This document shows, one piece after another, positions 36,538 through 44,426 of a stretch of 48,489 bases of DNA (within the stretch, counting starts at the first letter, position 1; each line of letters begins with the position of its first letter). The translations under genes were made by a program, and so were the position numbers. Under the pieces are notes generated by a model. That model ran no database searches, had not been told where the DNA came from, and saw nothing but the letters and a program-made list of their open reading frames with translations. This DNA is from Pseudomonadota bacterium (lineage in GTDB: Bacteria; Pseudomonadota; Gammaproteobacteria; Burkholderiales; SG8-39): assembly GCA_021811085.1 (NCBI GenBank), contig JAJZPQ010000026.1:1-48489 (forward strand), read 5' to 3'.

Positions 36538-36708
36538 TCAGGAAGCCACGCATTGCCGCGCGTTCCGCGCCTGGAGCACGGCGCCGCTGCGTTCGTCCTG
36601 TACGAATTCGACCAGCTCCAGGCCGGTGCGGTTCCAGGCCGCCGGCAGGATAGGCTCGCGCCGCGCCTGCTGCGCTGGTAGCGTCGCGGAAGCGATCGCA
36701 ATTCCGGG
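36538..36708 (-). pseudogene. 3' remnant of an exported DUF1223-like protein gene
   Basis: A 56-codon open stretch with no start codon ends in TGA 21 bp before the cytochrome b start. It reads ...LPAAWNRTGLELVEFVQDE, then RSGAVLQARNARQC, which resembles the conserved C-terminus of DUF1223 secreted thioredoxin-like proteins (the LVxFVQD...GxVLQA pattern). The rest of such a gene (about 200 codons) is missing: an in-frame TAA at 36709-36711 and the divergent MFS gene lie directly upstream. I infer a deletion that removed its 5' part. Family assignment is by eye and moderately sure. Confidence 0.5.
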
Positions 36709-36742
36709 TTAAACTCGCGGCATCGCATCACCGAAAGCCCGC

Positions 36743-37939
36743 ATGCGCTGGCGTATCACCTCGCTGCTGCTGAACCTCGCCCACGCGATCGACCATCTGA
36801 TGCTGCTGGTGTTCGCGACGGCGGTCGCGGCGATCGCGCGCGACTTCGGCGTCGGGCGCTGGGAAGATCTCATGCCCTACACCACAGGTGCCTTCCTCAT
36901 GTTCGGCATCGGCTCCTTTCCCTCGGGGCGCTTGGGAGATCTGTGGGGTCGGCGCGCGATGATGCTGGTATTTTTCTTCGGCATGGGCGCCTCCGCGCTG
37001 CTGATTGCGCTTACGCGCAATGAGTGGCAGCTGGCGCTGGCGCTGGGCCTCATGGGCGCGTTCGCCTCGATCTATCATCCGGTCGGCATTCCGATGTTGC
37101 TGCGACACGCGCGCAAGCCGGGCATCACCATAGGCGTGAACGGCATGGCCGGCAATCTGGGCATCGCCGCGGCCGCGATTTCGACGGGATTCCTGATTCA
37201 GTACGCCGACTGGAGAACAGCCTTCGTCGTGCCCGGGCTCATTTCGATCGCCTGCGGCCTGCTGTTCATGAAAATCGCGCCGGCCGAGCAGGGCGCGCCA
37301 GGAAGGCAAACGGTAAGGCAGATCGAGCTCGCCCCGGCGACGCGCAACCGGGTCTTCCTGGTGATGACCATGCTCGCGATCACCACCAGTATCCTGTTCA
37401 ATTTCACCACCAACGGCAACGGCGAATTGCTCAAGGCGCGCTTGCCGATTCTGGTGCAGCAGCCGGCGCTGCTGGGAATGCTGCTCGCGGTCGTGTACGC
37501 GCTGTCCTCGGTATCGCAGCTGGCGGTAGGACGCCTGATCGACCGCTTTCCGATACGCAATGTGATGCTCGGCATCATCGCCTGCCAGGGCCCGGTTTTT
37601 CTGCTCGCTGCGTTCAGCCACGGCTGGACGCTTTACGCGGCGATGGTCATTTTCATGGTGCTGGTTTTCGGCTCCATCCCGTTTACCGACGCGATCATCG
37701 CCCGCTTCGTCGACGACAGCATACGCTCGCGCGTAAGCGGCATGCGACTCGCCGTTTCCTTCGGCGTGAGCTCGATGGCCGTCTGGGCGCTCGGGCCAGC
37801 GGTCAAGGCCGCCGGATTCGGCTTTGCCCTGCTCGCGCTCGGAGCCGTGGCGATCGGCTCACTCCTGATCACCTGGCAGCTGCCCGACGAGCAAAGTATC
37901 CGCAAAGCCTCCGAAACCCCCAGTCCGCAGGCCGCCTGA
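36743..37939 (+). CDS. Major facilitator superfamily transporter
   Basis: A 398-residue permease with 12 predicted helices. The MFS loop 2-3 motif reads GSFPSGRLGDLWGRRAMM, and a second half-motif appears at AVGRLIDRFPIRNVML. The N-terminus has a His-containing helix HAIDHLMLLVFATAVAAIARDFGVGRWEDL. This resembles FsmR/Fsr (fosmidomycin resistance)-like exporters, but substrate is not assignable. The gene stands alone, with unrelated flanks on both sides. Confidence 0.88.
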   Translation: MRWRITSLLLNLAHAIDHLMLLVFATAVAAIARDFGVGRWEDLMPYTTGAFLMFGIGSFPSGRLGDLWGRRAMMLVFFFGMGASALLIALTRNEWQLALALGLMGAFASIYHPVGIPMLLRHARKPGITIGVNGMAGNLGIAAAAISTGFLIQYADWRTAFVVPGLISIACGLLFMKIAPAEQGAPGRQTVRQIELAPATRNRVFLVMTMLAITTSILFNFTTNGNGELLKARLPILVQQPALLGMLLAVVYALSSVSQLAVGRLIDRFPIRNVMLGIIACQGPVFLLAAFSHGWTLYAAMVIFMVLVFGSIPFTDAIIARFVDDSIRSRVSGMRLAVSFGVSSMAVWALGPAVKAAGFGFALLALGAVAIGSLLITWQLPDEQSIRKASETPSPQAA

Positions 37940-38069
37940 ACGGCGATTCAATCGCTGCGCCCGCAGACCGCGGGCGCGGCTGCGCTGCCGCGAAGAGCTG
38001 CAATGACAATTATCAATACAGCCGCGTCTGGCAGGGCCAAAGTAGCAAAAAAGGCGGAGACTCTAGATA

Positions 38070-38324
38070 GTGTTCGAAGTTCCTGCAGCAGTACTCAAGC
38101 AAGCCACCAAATGTAGTCACGCGTTTTCCTGTCTGCAAACCGGGCTGTGCGGCAACGGCCCGATGTGCACCGTGGAGCGGGCGCACGGCGAGAACGTCCT
38201 CTGCCTGAGCGGTACGGACTGGCCCCAGTGCAGCTACCATCTGGATTTCGGCGGCGCCCGGTTTTGCGTGTGCCCGGTGCGGTGCGTGATTCACCAGCAT
38301 CAGGCGCCGCTGGCCGGGGCATAG
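38070..38324 (+). CDS. Small cysteine-rich protein of unknown function
   Basis: An 84-residue protein with nine cysteines in ordered pairs: KCSHAFSCLQTGLCGNGPMC, then NVLCLSG, PQCSYHL and FCVCPVRCVIHQH. The start is GTG at 38070; no strong ribosome site is seen. The pattern looks like a metal- or cluster-binding fold, and I have an impression of similar small proteins in related bacteria, but cannot name the family. No signal peptide. It is followed by a remnant ORF. Confidence 0.6.
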   Translation: MFEVPAAVLKQATKCSHAFSCLQTGLCGNGPMCTVERAHGENVLCLSGTDWPQCSYHLDFGGARFCVCPVRCVIHQHQAPLAGA

Positions 38325-38375
38325 GCAGGCGCGGGCGTACGCCGCGGCAAGCTGCCGGCCGCGGGCGCGCGGGTC

Positions 38376-38612
38376 TTGGCAGCCGGCGGCGCGATGCTGA
38401 TCGCGCTTTGCCCCAAGGCCTGCACCAGCACCAAGCCCTTGCGGTCCAATGCGAACGATTCGTCGCGCGCCTACTTTCTGGTCACTTCCTCCGCCGCGGC
38501 CGAACGACAGGAGGTAAAGGACTTCGCCGCCTGGTTGCGGCGTCAGGCAAAGCAGGAGTCACACCTGCCCAAGAGCCTGGGCGGCGGCCTGTCCCGGCGT
38601 GCGGTAGAATGA
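38376..38612 (+). pseudogene. Possible 3' remnant of a LysR-type (GcvA-like) regulator gene
   Basis: A 78-codon frame opening at TTG. Its second half, RAYFLVTSSAAAERQEVKDF followed by AAWLRRQA, resembles the end of GcvA-type LysR effector domains (YYLV...F.DWL..EA). The N-terminal DNA-binding part and most of the effector domain are missing, and the first 25 residues (CPKACTSTKPLRSN) do not fit the family. It fills the 318-bp stretch between two small genes; apart from it I see nothing there. It could also be a genuine small ORF. Confidence 0.35.
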
Positions 38613-38642
38613 CGGCGAGAGCGGGATAGAGGAGCAGGGCAT

Positions 38643-38960
38643 ATGCGAGGGACCGTCATCGTATCGTTTGCGCGCGGTCGCGACTACGAGCTGAGAATTA
38701 CCGCCGGCGACGCGCCGTTGCCGCCGGCGCAGGAAGGCGAACTGTGGTTATCGCAGCAGTTCGAGGAACTGGGCTGCGCGCCGAGAAGCCTGGTGGGAAA
38801 AGTCCTGGTGCTCGACAAAGTGCTCGAAGTCGCACGCGAGGCGGGCGAGAAGCGCTTCGCCGGGGACATCGCCTGGGCCGAAAAGTATGCCCGCGCCGTG
38901 CTCGCCACGCTGCAGCGCAAAAGCGTGCGCGTCGACATTGCGGAGAACACCGTAGCTTAG
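38643..38960 (+). CDS. Small protein of unknown function
   Basis: A 105-residue soluble protein with an alpha/beta look: a starting strand TVIVSFARGRDYELRIT, then acidic and hydrophobic helices (GELWLSQQFEELG, SLVGKVLVLDKVLEVAREAGEK, WAEKYARAVLATLQRK). I do not recognise the family. GAGGAGCAGG precedes the ATG, supporting translation. Its TAG overlaps the TAA of the convergent tandem-cNMP gene within TTAG (38957-38960). Confidence 0.65.
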   Translation: MRGTVIVSFARGRDYELRITAGDAPLPPAQEGELWLSQQFEELGCAPRSLVGKVLVLDKVLEVAREAGEKRFAGDIAWAEKYARAVLATLQRKSVRVDIAENTVA

Positions 38961-39862
38961 GACTGCAGCTGCGCCACCTGCTGCGCCAGTTGCTGCATGC
39001 GCACCGCGATCGATTTCAGAAGCGACGCCCCGAACGCGGGCTTGGACTTGACCAGGCTGAGGAAGTCGGTACGGTTGATCGCCAGCAGTTTGCAGTCCGA
39101 CTCCGCGCTCGCCGAGGCCGCGCGCGCGGAACGATCGACCAGCGCCATCTCGCCGAACATGCCGCCGGGCCCCACGTGCTCGACCACGCTGCTGCCTACC
39201 GAGATCGCGACGCGGCCTTCCAGTACGACATACATGAATGCCCCGGCCGCGCCCGCGCTCATGATCACCTTGCCCGCGGGGAAACTGGCCGGCTCCTGCG
39301 CGCTGAGTTCGCCTTGCAGCCCGGCCAGGGTCCTGCGATCGAGAATATCGCTGTGCTCGGGGGGATTGACTGCCGGGCGCGCGCTGCCGAGCTTGACGAT
39401 GCTTTGGCGCAAACGCTGCACCATGGTGCTCATGAGCATCAGCGCAAACTCGGGTTTCTTTTCCAGCGCGGCGTGAAACTGCTTTTCGTCCAAAGAAAGC
39501 ACGCGGCAATTGATTTTGGCCATCGCCGTCGCGCTGCGCGGCAGACCCGCGATGACCGCCAGTTCGCCGAATACGTCGCCCGGCTTCACCACGCCGAAAA
39601 ACTTATTACGTATCATCAGGCCGATTTCGCCCTCGAGCAGCAGGTACATTCTCGCGCTTTTGGAGAACAAGCCGCCCGCTTTCTCGTTCTCGGAAAAGAT
39701 GGGCTTCCCCGCCGGCTTTTCTTCCAGCGTTCCCGCCGAGCGGAAGAATTCCAGCGCCACGGCGGGCTGATACAGCGGACTTTGCGCGGCGACTTGCGCC
39801 GCCGCGCGCGCGGCCGCTTCGGGCCGGGGCGTGGGTTTGGCCGAAAAATCGAGGTCTTCCAT
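38957..39862 (-). CDS. Tandem cyclic nucleotide-binding domain protein
   Basis: A 301-residue protein with two CRP-type beta-rolls and no helix-turn-helix or enzymatic domain. The first (about 45-150) has KPIFSENEKAGG, LLLEGEIGLM and GDVFGELAVIAGLPRSATA; the second (about 190-290) has GKVIMSAGAAG, VVLEGRVAISV and GGMFGEMALVDRSARAASA. Both keep the FGE-L and R-S/A-A core of the phosphate-binding cassette. The start at 39862 gives MEDLDFSAKPTPRPE, a leader sharing LDFSAKP with the end of the protein at 47990-48385. Ligand and output are unknown. Confidence 0.85.
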   Translation of the reverse strand: MEDLDFSAKPTPRPEAAARAAAQVAAQSPLYQPAVALEFFRSAGTLEEKPAGKPIFSENEKAGGLFSKSARMYLLLEGEIGLMIRNKFFGVVKPGDVFGELAVIAGLPRSATAMAKINCRVLSLDEKQFHAALEKKPEFALMLMSTMVQRLRQSIVKLGSARPAVNPPEHSDILDRRTLAGLQGELSAQEPASFPAGKVIMSAGAAGAFMYVVLEGRVAISVGSSVVEHVGPGGMFGEMALVDRSARAASASAESDCKLLAINRTDFLSLVKSKPAFGASLLKSIAVRMQQLAQQVAQLQS

Positions 39863-39979
39863 GGGTTTCCATATTTTAATCCTTAATTCAGCCGCGGGCG
39901 ACGCATCCCCCCAGGACCGCAGCAGCATCGCTCAGGCGCGCGACGCGCGGAAGGAATAGGCTTGGACGCAGAAGCATGA

Positions 39980-40168
39980 CGCCAATACGCACCGGATTTC
40001 TCGGCGGCGCCGCAACCGGCTCGGCCCTGGGACATCGAAACCTACAAGCTGACGGCGATGGAGCTGCTGCTCGAATCCCGAGCGGAGTTGCTGCGGTACG
40101 CCGCGGTGTCGCAGCCGCCGGTCGGCAAAGGTCGCATCCCGCCGTCGACAGGGGGCGTCTTCAGCTGA
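39980..40168 (+). pseudogene. Small ORF interrupted near its start
   Basis: A 62-codon frame reads RQYAPDFSAAPQPARPWDIE, then ETYKLTAMELLLESRAELLRYAAVSQPP, and ends GGVFS. It looks coding (an amphipathic helix and a Pro-rich lead), but has no proper start. A TTG at 39962 with GGAAGGAA upstream would open it, were it not for TGA at 39977-39979. An ATG at 39976 would reach it with one base removed. Either a nonsense/frameshift mutation or a sequence error has broken it, or a shorter version starts at an internal ATG. Its stop overlaps the reductase stop in a palindrome (TTCAGCTGAA). Confidence 0.4.
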
Positions 40169-41298
40169 ACACCGGCGGAGCCAGCTTGGTAAGTGCTTGC
40201 TTACGCGCCGTTGCTGCACCTGCAAGTGCAAAGCCGAGCAGCTTGCCGCCCGCATCTTCGAATCTGGCCTCGGTCCCGCTCGCATGCTCGGCGTAGGTCC
40301 AGTTGCCGGGGAGGGCCGGAGGCGGGCACACGATCAGCGGCAACGCAGGCGTCTTCACCACCACCGGCATCGCCGGATAGGCCACGGCGGTCGGCGTTCC
40401 GGCCAGGGTTCGCGCCAGCGCGCGCGTAGCCTGCATCAACGGCAATACGTAGGGCAGCGTCTGGCCGTCGATCTCGGCGCAATCGCCCAGGGCGTAGACA
40501 TCCGCGGCGCTGGTTTGCAGCAGGCGGTCGGTGACGATACCGCGATTGACCTGCAGTCCCGCGCGCTGCGCCAGCTGCGTGCGCGGCCGCAGCCCAACCG
40601 CAGACAGCACCGCATCGACGTCGAGCGCCGTTCCGTCCGCGAGGTCGACACGCAGATCCGCGGCATGGCGCGACACGGCGCGGGCCGTGGTGCCCAGGTG
40701 CCAGACCACGCCCGTCGCCGCCAGAGCCTGTTGAAGTTGTTGCGCTACCGCCTGCGGCAGGAGCCGGCCCAGCGGCCGCGGCGCCGTGTCGATCACGTGG
40801 ACGCGATAGCCGCCCGCAGCCAGGTCGTTGGCGAACTCGCAGCCGATCAAGCCCGCGCCCAGCAGCGCCACGTTCTTCTTTCCTTCGATCGCAGCACGAA
40901 AGCGCGCATAGTCCGCAAGATCATTGACGCGCAGCACTTGGTGAGCGGCATCGCCCGCCAGCGGCAGCACGATCGGGTCGGCGCCGAGCGCGAACACCAG
41001 TTTCGAGTAGCGCAGCGCCGCCAGCCTGCAGCGTGCGGCCCGCCGTATCCACGGCCTCGACTTCGACCCCGGGAATGACCCGCGCCTTGAGCTGCGCCGC
41101 CATTAGCTCGGCGCTCGCGCCCGCGAGCTGCGCCGCCGCCTTGCCCGACGCAAGCGCATTGGACAGCATGGGCTTGGAATAATAGCTCGCCTCATCGCGG
41201 CTCAGGACCGTCAGCGGCAGGGCGGGATCGAGCTTGCGCAGCTCACGTGCGAGGGTATAGCCCGCGAGCCCGCTGCCGATGATGACGACCGGTTCCAC
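40161..41298 (-). pseudogene. Rubredoxin reductase-type FAD/NAD(P)H oxidoreductase, frameshifted
   Basis: Two frames together make a full-length (about 378 residues) reductase. The N-terminal FAD fold VVIIGSGLAGYTLARELRK and the redox-region SYYSKPMLSNALA are in one frame up to TLQAGG. RYSKLVFALGADPI, the NAD fold VALLGAGLIGCEFANDLA and the FAD-contact YALGDCAEIDG are in the other. The switch lies in 41010-41022, where an extra base (or two missing) in a GC-rich run explains it. Such enzymes pass NADH electrons to rubredoxin. The GTG start at 41298 is 1 bp after the rubredoxin stop, so the three genes form one unit. It may be a consensus error. Confidence 0.85.
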
Positions 41299-41299
41299 C

Positions 41300-41479
41300 T
41301 CAGGCGACCGCCGTGCCGATTTCGACTATTTCGAAATCGGCTTTGGCCACGCCGCAGTCGGGGCAGGACCAATCCGCCGGGATGTCCTCCCAGCGCGTCC
41401 CCGCGGGAATGCCGTCCTCGGGCAGGCCCTTCGCTTCGTCGTAGATGAAACCGCAAACCACACATTGCCATGTCTTCAT
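41300..41479 (-). CDS. Rubredoxin
   Basis: A 59-residue one-iron electron carrier. The four iron-binding cysteines are C6, C9, C39 and C42 ([13 protein letters not shown] and [12 protein letters not shown]), and the spacing and aromatic core (Y13, W30, W37) are normal. AGGAGAAG lies just before the ATG at 41479. It lies between rubrerythrin and the reductase gene and is the likely electron link between them: NADH to reductase to rubredoxin to rubrerythrin. Confidence 0.97.
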   Translation of the reverse strand: MKTWQCVVCGFIYDEAKGLPEDGIPAGTRWEDIPADWSCPDCGVAKADFEIVEIGTAVA

Positions 41480-41504
41480 TTGCTTCTCCTGTAATTTGGA
41501 TGAA

Positions 41505-41975
41505 TCAGCGTTGCGCCTGGGCCAGCGCCGCCTGGTACTGATTGCCGTGGCGCTCTTCGACCTTGGCCAGCGCGGCAAAGCGCTTGGCGGCTTTTTCCAG
41601 CGTGCGCCGGAAATTCTCGGCGTGCTGTTTCGATTCGTCGATCTGCTGCTCGAATTCGCTCACAGCCGCGCTGTTGCCTTCTTCGACGGCGAGATGGCGA
41701 AATTTCGGGTACATCTCGGTGTATTCATAGGTCTCGCCCTCGATCGCGAGCTCGAGCGCCCGCGCCGGGCTGAGTTCGGCCCTGGGGTAGAGCAGGTCGA
41801 GATGGCCGAACGCGTGCTGCACTTCCTGCTCGGCGGTCTCCTCGAATACGCGCGCGGTGGCTTCGTCGCCGGCGGCGCGCGCGAGTTTGGCGAAGTAGCG
41901 GTATTTGATATGCGCCATGCTCTCGCCGGCGAACGCCGCCTCGAGGTTCTGGATGGTCACGGATTCCGGTTTCAT
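41505..41975 (-). CDS. Rubrerythrin-type diiron peroxidase lacking the rubredoxin domain
   Basis: A 156-residue ferritin-like four-helix protein. Diiron ligands are in [33 protein letters not shown] (E-x-x-H), and the matching second pair [14 protein letters not shown] and [12 protein letters not shown]. Classical rubrerythrins end in a rubredoxin domain; here the protein stops after the ferritin part, and a separate rubredoxin follows 25 bp later. It should reduce hydrogen peroxide in the cytoplasm. It is divergent from oxyR. Confidence 0.93.
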   Translation of the reverse strand: MKPESVTIQNLEAAFAGESMAHIKYRYFAKLARAAGDEATARVFEETAEQEVQHAFGHLDLLYPRAELSPARALELAIEGETYEYTEMYPKFRHLAVEEGNSAAVSEFEQQIDESKQHAENFRRTLEKAAKRFAALAKVEERHGNQYQAALAQAQR

Positions 41976-41987
41976 GTCTGGCTCCTG

Positions 41988-42070
41988 TTCGATTAAGGTG
42001 TGCTACGGAGCGGTTTGTGGGCCGTGGACACAATCGGGTCTAACGGCTAATATTGCTCACTTTAATCGAA
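41988..42070. promoter_or_regulatory. Inverted operator pair between rubrerythrin and oxyR
   Basis: TTCGATTAAGGTG (41988-42000) and CACTTTAATCGAA (42058-42070) match as inverted copies at 12 of 13 positions. One lies 13 bp before the rubrerythrin start and the other 9 bp before oxyR. They are the most likely OxyR or promoter elements in this 104-bp gap. The half-site does not closely follow the E. coli OxyR consensus. Confidence 0.5.
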
Positions 42071-42079
42071 TAAATCGAT

Positions 42080-43027
42080 ATGTCGGCCTTGCCCTCCCTG
42101 CGCCAGCTCGGCTACCTGGTCGCGCTGGCGCAGCACCTCAGTTTCACGCGCGCGGCCGCCGCCTGCTTCGTCACCCAGTCCACGCTCAGCGCCGGGCTGA
42201 AGGAACTGGAGGCGACGCTGGGCGCGACGCTGGTCGAGCGCGACCGGCGAAGCGTGCTCATGACGCCGCTGGGTCTCGAGGTGGCGGCGCGCGCGCGCAG
42301 CTTGCTTGCAGCGGCCGAGGACCTGACCCAGCTCGCCGCGGCGGCAGCCGAGCCGATGACGGGCACGCTGCGCCTGGGTGCGATACCGACACTCGCGCCC
42401 TTCCTGCTGCCGCGCATCCTGCCCGGGCTGCGCGCCAAATACCCGCGCCTGAAACTGCTGCTGCGCGAGGACGTGAGCGCCAACCTGCTGCAGCGCCTGG
42501 CAGACGGACAGCTCGATTTTGCGCTGCTGGCTCTACCCTTCGACACCGGCGACATGCAGGTGCGGCCGCTGTTCGACGACGAATTCTGGCTGGTCGGGCG
42601 CGAGGACGATCCTGCGCTCAAGGCCAGGCGCGCGACGGTCAGCGCGCCCGTAGCAGAGCGGCTGGTGCTGCTCGAGGAGGGGCATTGCCTGCGCCAGCAT
42701 ACGCTCGCCGCCTGTCCGCGCAACGAGACGTCCAATCGCTCCGGCGTGGAAGCGACCAGCCTGCTGACGCTGGTGCAAATGGTCGAGTCGGGCATCGGCC
42801 TCGCCCTGGTGCCGGAAATTGCGCTCAGCGGCGGCTTGCTCAAAGGCAGCAGACTCGTGGCGCGGCCGCTGACGCCGCCCGCGCCCAAGCGCAGCATCGC
42901 GCTGCTCGCGCGGCGCTCGAGCGCAAGGCTGGCGGAATTCGCGGCGCTGGGCGATTTCATCGAAGCCGCGCGCAAGCGCGAGCATTACGCCGTCAGCACT
43001 TCCAGGGGAAGGCGGCAACGCGCCTGA
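42080..43027 (+). CDS. oxyR: Hydrogen peroxide-sensing LysR regulator OxyR
   Basis: A 315-residue LysR protein. The winged helix is at about 6-65 (LRQLGYLVALAQHLSFTRAA; STLSAGLKELEATLG). The effector domain carries two cysteines nine residues apart, C203 and C212, in EEGHCLRQHTLAACPRNE. This matches the C199-C208 redox pair and the GHCLRD context of E. coli OxyR, which forms a disulfide on peroxide exposure. The divergent rubrerythrin-rubredoxin-reductase genes are an obvious target group. Confidence 0.93.
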   Translation: MSALPSLRQLGYLVALAQHLSFTRAAAACFVTQSTLSAGLKELEATLGATLVERDRRSVLMTPLGLEVAARARSLLAAAEDLTQLAAAAAEPMTGTLRLGAIPTLAPFLLPRILPGLRAKYPRLKLLLREDVSANLLQRLADGQLDFALLALPFDTGDMQVRPLFDDEFWLVGREDDPALKARRATVSAPVAERLVLLEEGHCLRQHTLAACPRNETSNRSGVEATSLLTLVQMVESGIGLALVPEIALSGGLLKGSRLVARPLTPPAPKRSIALLARRSSARLAEFAALGDFIEAARKREHYAVSTSRGRRQRA

Positions 43028-43045
43028 AGCGGGCCGGGGGCCGCG

Positions 43046-44416
43046 CTAGCGCTGGGGGCTGGGCTGCGCGCGCGCCAGCAGGGAACGCACGAAAGCGCGC
43101 GTATAGGCGCCGAAATTCCGCTGCAGGCCGCCGACTATGCCGGTCATCGCTGCGCGCGCCTCGGGCGGCGACTGATCGAGGACGCGGTAGATGTCCACCC
43201 CAGGCTCGGTTTCGCCCAATATATACGCCGGATCGGAGACGTATTTCGCCGGCAGACTCAGTTCGAGCACGCTGTCGGTTGCGCGCGCAAGCGAACTGGA
43301 TTCCAGGCTGATCCGCGCGCGCACCGCGTCGTCCGGAAACGCTTCCCGGCCGGCATCGGTGGACAGATCCTCGGCGGCGCGAATCAAGGCGTCGCTGTCA
43401 TCGTGGCGCAGATAGGCGCTGCGCATGCGGCGGTATTGGTAATTCTCCAGCGCCAGATGCCGGTTGGAAACCAGGATGATCGCCTGCTTTTTCGGTTGGT
43501 GCCAACCGAGCAGGTCGGCCGCGTTGATCCACAGCAGGTGCGTCACGCTCACCCCGGGCAGCACGCTCGCATGGTAAGGCTGGGTCAGGTCCTCGAGGTA
43601 ATGCAGCGCCCAGCCGGCGAAACGCCAGCCCCAATACGGGCGCCCGGTTTGCAGCGCATACGCCGCCAGCGATTGCCATAGATGGATGCAGTATTCGGGA
43701 TAGGTCCGCTGCAGAAAACCGGCGGCCTTGTAGACGATCGGGTGCTCGTGGAAAAAACCCATGTGAAACGGCGCCTGGCTCGCGAACTCCAGCGCCGGAT
43801 TGCCGAAAGGCTGCTTGCCGAAACCGTAGGTTTTGCCGTAAGCGGTGCCGTTGTCTTGCCACAGGCCGATATCCATGCCGTAGTCCGGCTCATCGGTGGC
43901 AGTCGCGATGACGTCCAGCGGCGCGACCGCATCGCCTGCGCGCAGCTGCAGGAACACGCTTTCCTGCGCCGAACTTTCGCGCCGGCGCGTCGTGACTTCG
44001 GTCCAGGGCAATGCCGACTTTCCCGACACGCTAGCTCCGGGCAGCGCCTGCACGAACAGCTTCAATGGCAGGCCGGGATTGATGCGCAGCGCGGCGATGA
44101 AGCGCCGCCTGAGTTCGGCCGGCGCCCCGCCAGCCTTGAATGCGAGCGCCTCGGGACGCGGGGGATACAGCGCAAGCTGCGCCCTGGCCCAGGCCTCCTC
44201 GCGCTGCAGCAACTGCTCCAGCCCGGGCGCCTCGGCGGCGAGGAAGGCCTCCAGGGTTTCGGCCTTGATCGCGGGCACCGCCTTCAATTCCGGCATCGCT
44301 GCCAACGCCGGCCGCGCCACCAGCGTGTGGTCGGTCCAGGCCGACGCCGGGCCGGCGGCGCAGGCCAGCGCCGCCGCGGCGAGAAGCCGCCCGAATCTGC
44401 ACCTCATCTGCCGCAT
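43046..44416 (-). CDS. Secreted zinc-dependent phospholipase C / S1-P1 nuclease-like protein
   Basis: About 456 residues with a signal peptide (ending PASA) and a mature N-terminus beginning WTDHTL, as in the PLC/S1 nuclease fold where the Trp amino group binds zinc. Further ligand-type residues are seen in GWALHYLEDLTQPYHA (H-x3-D-x5-H, typical of this fold), and possibly MGFFHEHP and IHLWQSLAAY. It is longer than standard bacterial PLC (about 280), with extra C-terminal helices. I favour a phosphodiesterase but cannot choose lipid or nucleic acid. The ATG at 44416 is preferred, 10 bp after the kinase stop. Confidence 0.75.
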   Translation of the reverse strand: MRQMRCRFGRLLAAAALACAAGPASAWTDHTLVARPALAAMPELKAVPAIKAETLEAFLAAEAPGLEQLLQREEAWARAQLALYPPRPEALAFKAGGAPAELRRRFIAALRINPGLPLKLFVQALPGASVSGKSALPWTEVTTRRRESSAQESVFLQLRAGDAVAPLDVIATATDEPDYGMDIGLWQDNGTAYGKTYGFGKQPFGNPALEFASQAPFHMGFFHEHPIVYKAAGFLQRTYPEYCIHLWQSLAAYALQTGRPYWGWRFAGWALHYLEDLTQPYHASVLPGVSVTHLLWINAADLLGWHQPKKQAIILVSNRHLALENYQYRRMRSAYLRHDDSDALIRAAEDLSTDAGREAFPDDAVRARISLESSSLARATDSVLELSLPAKYVSDPAYILGETEPGVDIYRVLDQSPPEARAAMTGIVGGLQRNFGAYTRAFVRSLLARAQPSPQR

Positions 44417-44426
44417 GCGCGCATGT

